Positions 60,444 to 64,000 of a stretch of 64,000 nt of DNA are shown in pieces. The stretch spans positions 10,681,832 to 10,745,831 of the forward strand of contig OX328131.1 of assembly GCA_946811695.1 (NCBI GenBank), given 5' to 3'. Position 1 is the stretch's first letter. Each line of letters begins with the position of its first letter. The notes under the pieces were generated by a model that was not told where the DNA came from, ran no database searches, and saw only the letters and a program-made list of their open reading frames with translations. This DNA is from Gonocerus acuteangulatus. Its lineage: Eukaryota > Arthropoda > Insecta > Hemiptera > Coreidae. The position numbers and the translations under genes were made by a program.

Positions 60444-60841
60444 TTCATGATGATTAGATAGTTAGCCGTCGAGGTGATAAGTAAAGATGGAATGGTTGGG
60501 ATTCGGCTAAATAAACCTCAATATGATTTTAATAATAATTGATTTTAAAAGTAATTGGTACTAATTACTATTAAATTCAATTATTGTACCTATTTACTTT
60601 TTCATTCTACTCATTCTAAGAATTTAATACGATATGTTCTTTTATAAGTTAATTGTATTTATAGTTCTGTTGCCTATCACAATTATAATTTTTTTTTTGT
60701 TTCTGTATTAATTTCTTTTTTTTGTCATTTTAGCTAACGACGGCTACCAATGAGTAGCCGAAACGTCCGAAATATAGATTTTTTAAAACAAAATCATATT
60801 GAGGTTTATTTAGCCGAATCCCAACCATTCCATCTTTACTT
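60444..60841. mobile_element. PLE-like palindromic module with hammerhead-like core, 10-bp TSD
   Basis: The inverted arms contain AGTAAAGATGGAATGGTTGG (60479 on) and its inverse (to 60840). The perfect duplication AACTGAATCT lies at 60434-60443 and 60842-60851. At 60734-60767: CTAACGA (G5 mutated), a GGCTAC/GTAGCC stem-loop, GAAACGTCC. A related module lies in X2 (9318-9540). Confidence 0.7.
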
Positions 60842-61009
60842 AACTGAATCTATTAACATTAATGCAATACAAGACAAAAAAAAAGAAAAAAAAAGAAAGG
60901 CAAAAAGAGAAAAAATAAAATAATAAAAATACCAAACATAAAGGTCAAGTATACATAGCGTGTTTTTCATTTTCTATAAAATAAAAAACAGGTAAGTAAT
61001 AAATTATTT

Positions 61010-61381
61010 TTAATAAACTAAATCTTTTCGCTTTATTTTGTACAAATGCTGTGGGCTACCATCTGTCAAGAGTTCGTACATATCATGTGGTATGTTGATG
61101 TTTTCACGTTTCCTGCAGTCTGTTAGTAAGTGTTTTACTGTTAATGTATTATTGCATTCTGTACATAAAGGTATGTCTTGTTTTGTCATCAAGTGGGAGT
61201 GAGTTAGTAGAGTATGTCCTATTCTAAGTCTTGTAAGGACTACTTCTTCTCTCCGGCAGCTTCTATAGCTGGAGTTCCGTTGTTTTATGAATGGTTTTAT
61301 CTCCCGAAGCTTGTTATCGTTCAAAGATAACCATTCAGCCTGCCATTTATTGAGTACGTGAGTCCTTACTACCTGTTTCAT
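61010..61381 (-). pseudogene. I-like LINE ORF2 C-terminal tail
   Basis: This 123-codon frame reads VLNKWQAEWLSLNDNKLREI, then EEVVLTRLRIGHTLLTHSHL, C-T-E-C and VKHLLTDCRKRENI. It parallels the intron-4 LINE residue by residue (QWQTEWNNNSDNKLRQIKQT, LTRLRIGHSLLTH). The last RNase H segment (GTTDVDILAKLQ) is readable up to 61481, after an in-frame stop at about 61384. The remainder is lost by 5' truncation. Confidence 0.85.
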
Positions 61382-61661
61382 GTCGGGTTCTGTAACCAGT
61401 AAAAAGTCTTCAGTGCGACGTCTTGTAGCTTTGCTAGGATGTCTACGTCAGTCGTTCCCAGTAAATTATAGTGTCCTGGTATACAGTAGTTTTTGATTAA
61501 TGGTATTTGGTATCTAGTTTTGATGTTATAGAATTGGATACCTCGTTATGGTATTCGATATTTGCTACCTAGTTTTGGTACTACGGTATGAGGCTTCTTG
61601 TTTCGGTATTACGGTTATTGATACTTCTTCTTATTTCTATTCTTCTTATATACCTCGTTTG

Positions 61662-61763
61662 TGCCCTTAAGCGTGGAGTGGACCCATCTCCTTTGTGCCC
61701 TTAAGCGTGGAGTGGACCCATCTCCTTTGTGCCCTTAAGCGTGGAGTGGACCCATCTCTTGAA
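61662..61763. repeat. 34-bp direct repeat x 3
   Basis: GTGCCCTTAAGCGTGGAGTG starts at 61662, 61696 and 61730. The copies are essentially identical. Confidence 0.95.
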
Positions 61764-63112
61764 AAACTGTCTAACCTGGGCCATTCTGCTTCTTCCATTT
61801 CTGGGAGAACTGCTCTTATCGCGTATCATTTTCTCGTTCTGACATCGGCTTGTACTAACTTTGAGAAGTCAGGCGTTTTGGAAATTAAATCTTATTGCAC
61901 TTCGTAATATATAGCCTCACCCGAGATTTTATGCACTTCTGCTGCATTCAAGTACATATTTTGCGTTTATTTAGTAGAAACAAGATTCAGTACTTGAAGC
62001 CATTTAAAAGTTACGGTTGGATTCCTCCCCACTGAAATCACTACCATGATACCTTCTAATTGCAGACCAAGTGATATAATTCGAACTATATGATAGCATT
62101 ATCTTATCTCTAGAGTAATTGAACACTATATCTCCTAGTCCCCTTACTTTCTTCTGCGTGTGAAGAAAGTAGAAAACCCCATGGGCTTTGAATGCAACCA
62201 TCATGGAGAAGTCTTGCAACTACTGAATTTACTGCTACGTATATATTTTATGGCAAGGGAAAATGTTTGGGACAGTAAAACTTGAGACAGCTTTACAACA
62301 TTTTCAAGGCATAAGGTGTTGTGAAGACAAGGAACCTTCTGTTGTTGTTGCAATGGATACAGCACACGTCAAGTATGGATGATAATTATATTTCGATCAA
62401 GATCCTTACCCAAAAAAATCTTTAGTATGCGGAGAGTACGGAGTCCAATTGTTAGAAAGATGGACACGGACCCATCCTTAAGGTGGCCATACCCGTTCAG
62501 TTCAAATCGCATGGCAGAGACTGCACAGTTTGGCCTCAAGGTTTGGACTGAACGGATCTAGCACACACACGATAAGCTAATAAACCTCAAGGCAGGGACT
62601 ACCCAGTCCAGTTATAGTAGACCCACTGAAAGTGAAGCCCACACACATCAGGCCTGGCCTCCACAGTCCCGGCCTCATTGGACTGTACAGTTAATCCATT
62701 GGTTTTATCATTCTACTTCGATGGACTGTACAGTTCAACCCTGGCCTCAAGGATGACCAATAGTCCAAACCTTGAGATATTCCTGAACGCTTATTTGCAC
62801 TCTGATGTTGTAAGCTGTAAAGATCCTGTTGTGACTTTGCTGAAGGCCGCCCAGACTGGGTGACAGCTTTTTGGAGATATCAATACAGCTGGTATTCAAA
62901 TTCGCATTACGGTAAAACGAGTTTATAAAATAAACGTGATAAGAAAAATAGCAAGTTGGATAAACTTATTTTGTGTCGGACATTTGGCTGCTTCCCTCGA
63001 AACTGTCTATATTATATTCAATATGTATATTGTGGCCTTTAGTATCATTAAAATAATTTCAATGTAACGAAAGATCAACAATAGAGAACAAAATTATTTA
63101 TATATATTATAC
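61764..63112. other. unannotated stretch
   Basis: Short direct and inverted echoes around TTTGGACTG / CAGTCCA and CTGGCCTC at 62480-62790 hint at a decayed element. No gene or RNA was recognised. Confidence 0.4.
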
Positions 63113-63260
63113 AGTGGAACATGGATAATTCGAAATCGTGGTTGATTCGAAAATTTCTCTCGGTCCCTAGAATTTAAGGCATAAACAATGTAAAAAAAAA
63201 TCGTGGTTAATTCGAATACAATTTTGGATAATTGGAATTTTTTACGAGTCTTTACCTCCG
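63112..63260 (+). mobile_element. pogo/Tigger-like terminal fragment
   Basis: CAGTGGAACATGGATAATTC followed by repeated GGATAATT/GATTCGAA motifs resembles the terminus of pogo/Tigger elements (CAGTGGAACCTCGATAATTC type). No opposite end was seen. Confidence 0.45.
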
Positions 63261-63436
63261 ATGGGAAGTGTTCGTTCTTAAATCGTGTGTAAATATTCTC
63301 CCCTCGGGTAAGAAGGATAGTAAGATACGGATGTAGGGGTCTCATATTCTAGTTCTTGGACTTTAGGAGTTCTGCAAAGTGGAGGGTCGCGCTTCCTCCC
63401 TTCCAGGGGTTGTAGTTACATAGACCATCCTGTCGT

Positions 63437-63583
63437 TTTAGCACTTTCCTCCGAAGGAAAGTAGCTATTGAGGTTGGACTCATGACGGAATTTTTGAAAA
63501 ATTTCTTCAAATCTTTATCGATCCTACCTAGTAGACAGCGAAAATGACCCCCGTTAAAATTTATATATATCTATATATATATA

Positions 63584-63642
<59 letters not shown>

Positions 63643-64000
63643 CTGTTAACACGATAGCGGCCAGAGTTTTTGTTTTTTCGTCACGAAACTTGGTATATAG
63701 CATTCAATTAGCAAACGATTGAACGAGTTCGTTAACCACCAAAATCGGTCCACCGGAAGGGGGGGTTTACCCCGAATCCAAAACACTAATTTGACCATTT
63801 AAGCCGTAATATTTGTTATATTTCAACGAAACTTGGTATTCGTAGTGGTAATATAGAGAGAAAAGGGAGATATAAAAATGAACTAAATCGGTTCATAAGG
63901 AGGGGGGGGGGGGGTTTACTCCGGACCGACAATACCAATTCGCCACTACCAGCCGTGATTTTAGGTATATTTCGACGAAACTCGGTATTCGTAGTGGTAA
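63437..64000 (-). mobile_element. Y3: Helitron-like element, truncated by the window edge
   Basis: It starts TTTTAGCACTTTCCTCCGAA (the Y hairpin end reversed) and is collinear with Y2, including the (TA)n tract (63562-63640), TGTGTCTGTTAACACGATAG and the internal C-run repeats. It continues beyond 64000. Confidence 0.7.

Larger units (their letters stand above)
60310..61481 (-). mobile_element. 5'-truncated I-like LINE, 8-bp TSD, with nested insertion
   Basis: It holds the ORF2 tail (61010-61381 plus upstream to 61481), a 3' UTR and a TAAA-type tail at 60310-60325. The duplication TACAGTAG lies at 60302-60309 and 61482-61489. It is closely related to the intron-4 LINE. A PLE-like palindrome interrupts its 3' UTR. 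Confidence 0.85.

Noticed and set aside
62480..62560. Possible piggyBac-type MITE starting TTAAGGTGGCCATAC
   Set aside because: No matching opposite terminus or TTAA duplication could be found.

Overview
This is eukaryotic DNA, almost certainly from an insect. The evidence is a spliced six-exon gene with GT-AG introns whose product belongs to the takeout / juvenile-hormone-binding-protein (JHBP) superfamily, set in A+T-rich, heavily transposon-laden sequence. I cannot name the species. There are no rRNA genes, operons or CRISPR arrays, and no functional tRNA genes.

Host genes. A takeout-like gene on the + strand runs from 25024 to 42082 (six coding exons, 249 codons), with a TATA/initiator pair just upstream and a poly(A) signal at 42143. 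Its exons are small (67-156 nt) and its introns hold about 16 kb of repeats: a hAT-type MITE in intron 1, a ~144-bp tandem array in intron 2, a dead mariner in intron 3, and a full-length I-like LINE plus a SINE in intron 4. A single 93-nt exon of a diverged paralogue lies on the - strand at 1835-1927, so the window probably spans part of a takeout cluster.

1-18 kb. A 113-bp array, a 574-bp foldback transposon with an 8-bp target duplication, a hAT MITE, the paralogous exon and a 46/49-bp minisatellite precede a Penelope-like element (PLE). The PLE has a long reverse-transcriptase frame (3747-6194) and a GIY-YIG endonuclease split by two Helitron-like insertions. A 5'-truncated inverted copy lies head to head with it. 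Both copies carry a 41-nt motif that fits a minimal type I hammerhead ribozyme. Further on are a SINE with a known empty site, a second Helitron-like family, a LINE relic, and a 54-bp array split by an L2/CR1-like LINE.

18-25 kb. Helitron-like elements of two related families (called X and Y here), (TA)n microsatellites and an unrecognised GC-richer block.

42-64 kb. A nest of hAT, TA-target and Harbinger-like elements (43.1-45.3 kb), a Jockey relic, a long X element, SINE copies, palindromic PLE-derived modules, two 5'-truncated I-like LINEs with target duplications, and a Y element running off the right edge.

Most interesting. A ~30-nt hairpin plus poly(A) has been retroposed at least three times from the same first base, each time with a 9-13 bp target duplication. 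The same module forms the 3' end of a longer tRNA-derived SINE. The hammerhead-bearing PLE, with an in-frame fourfold duplication inside its RT, is the second strong candidate.
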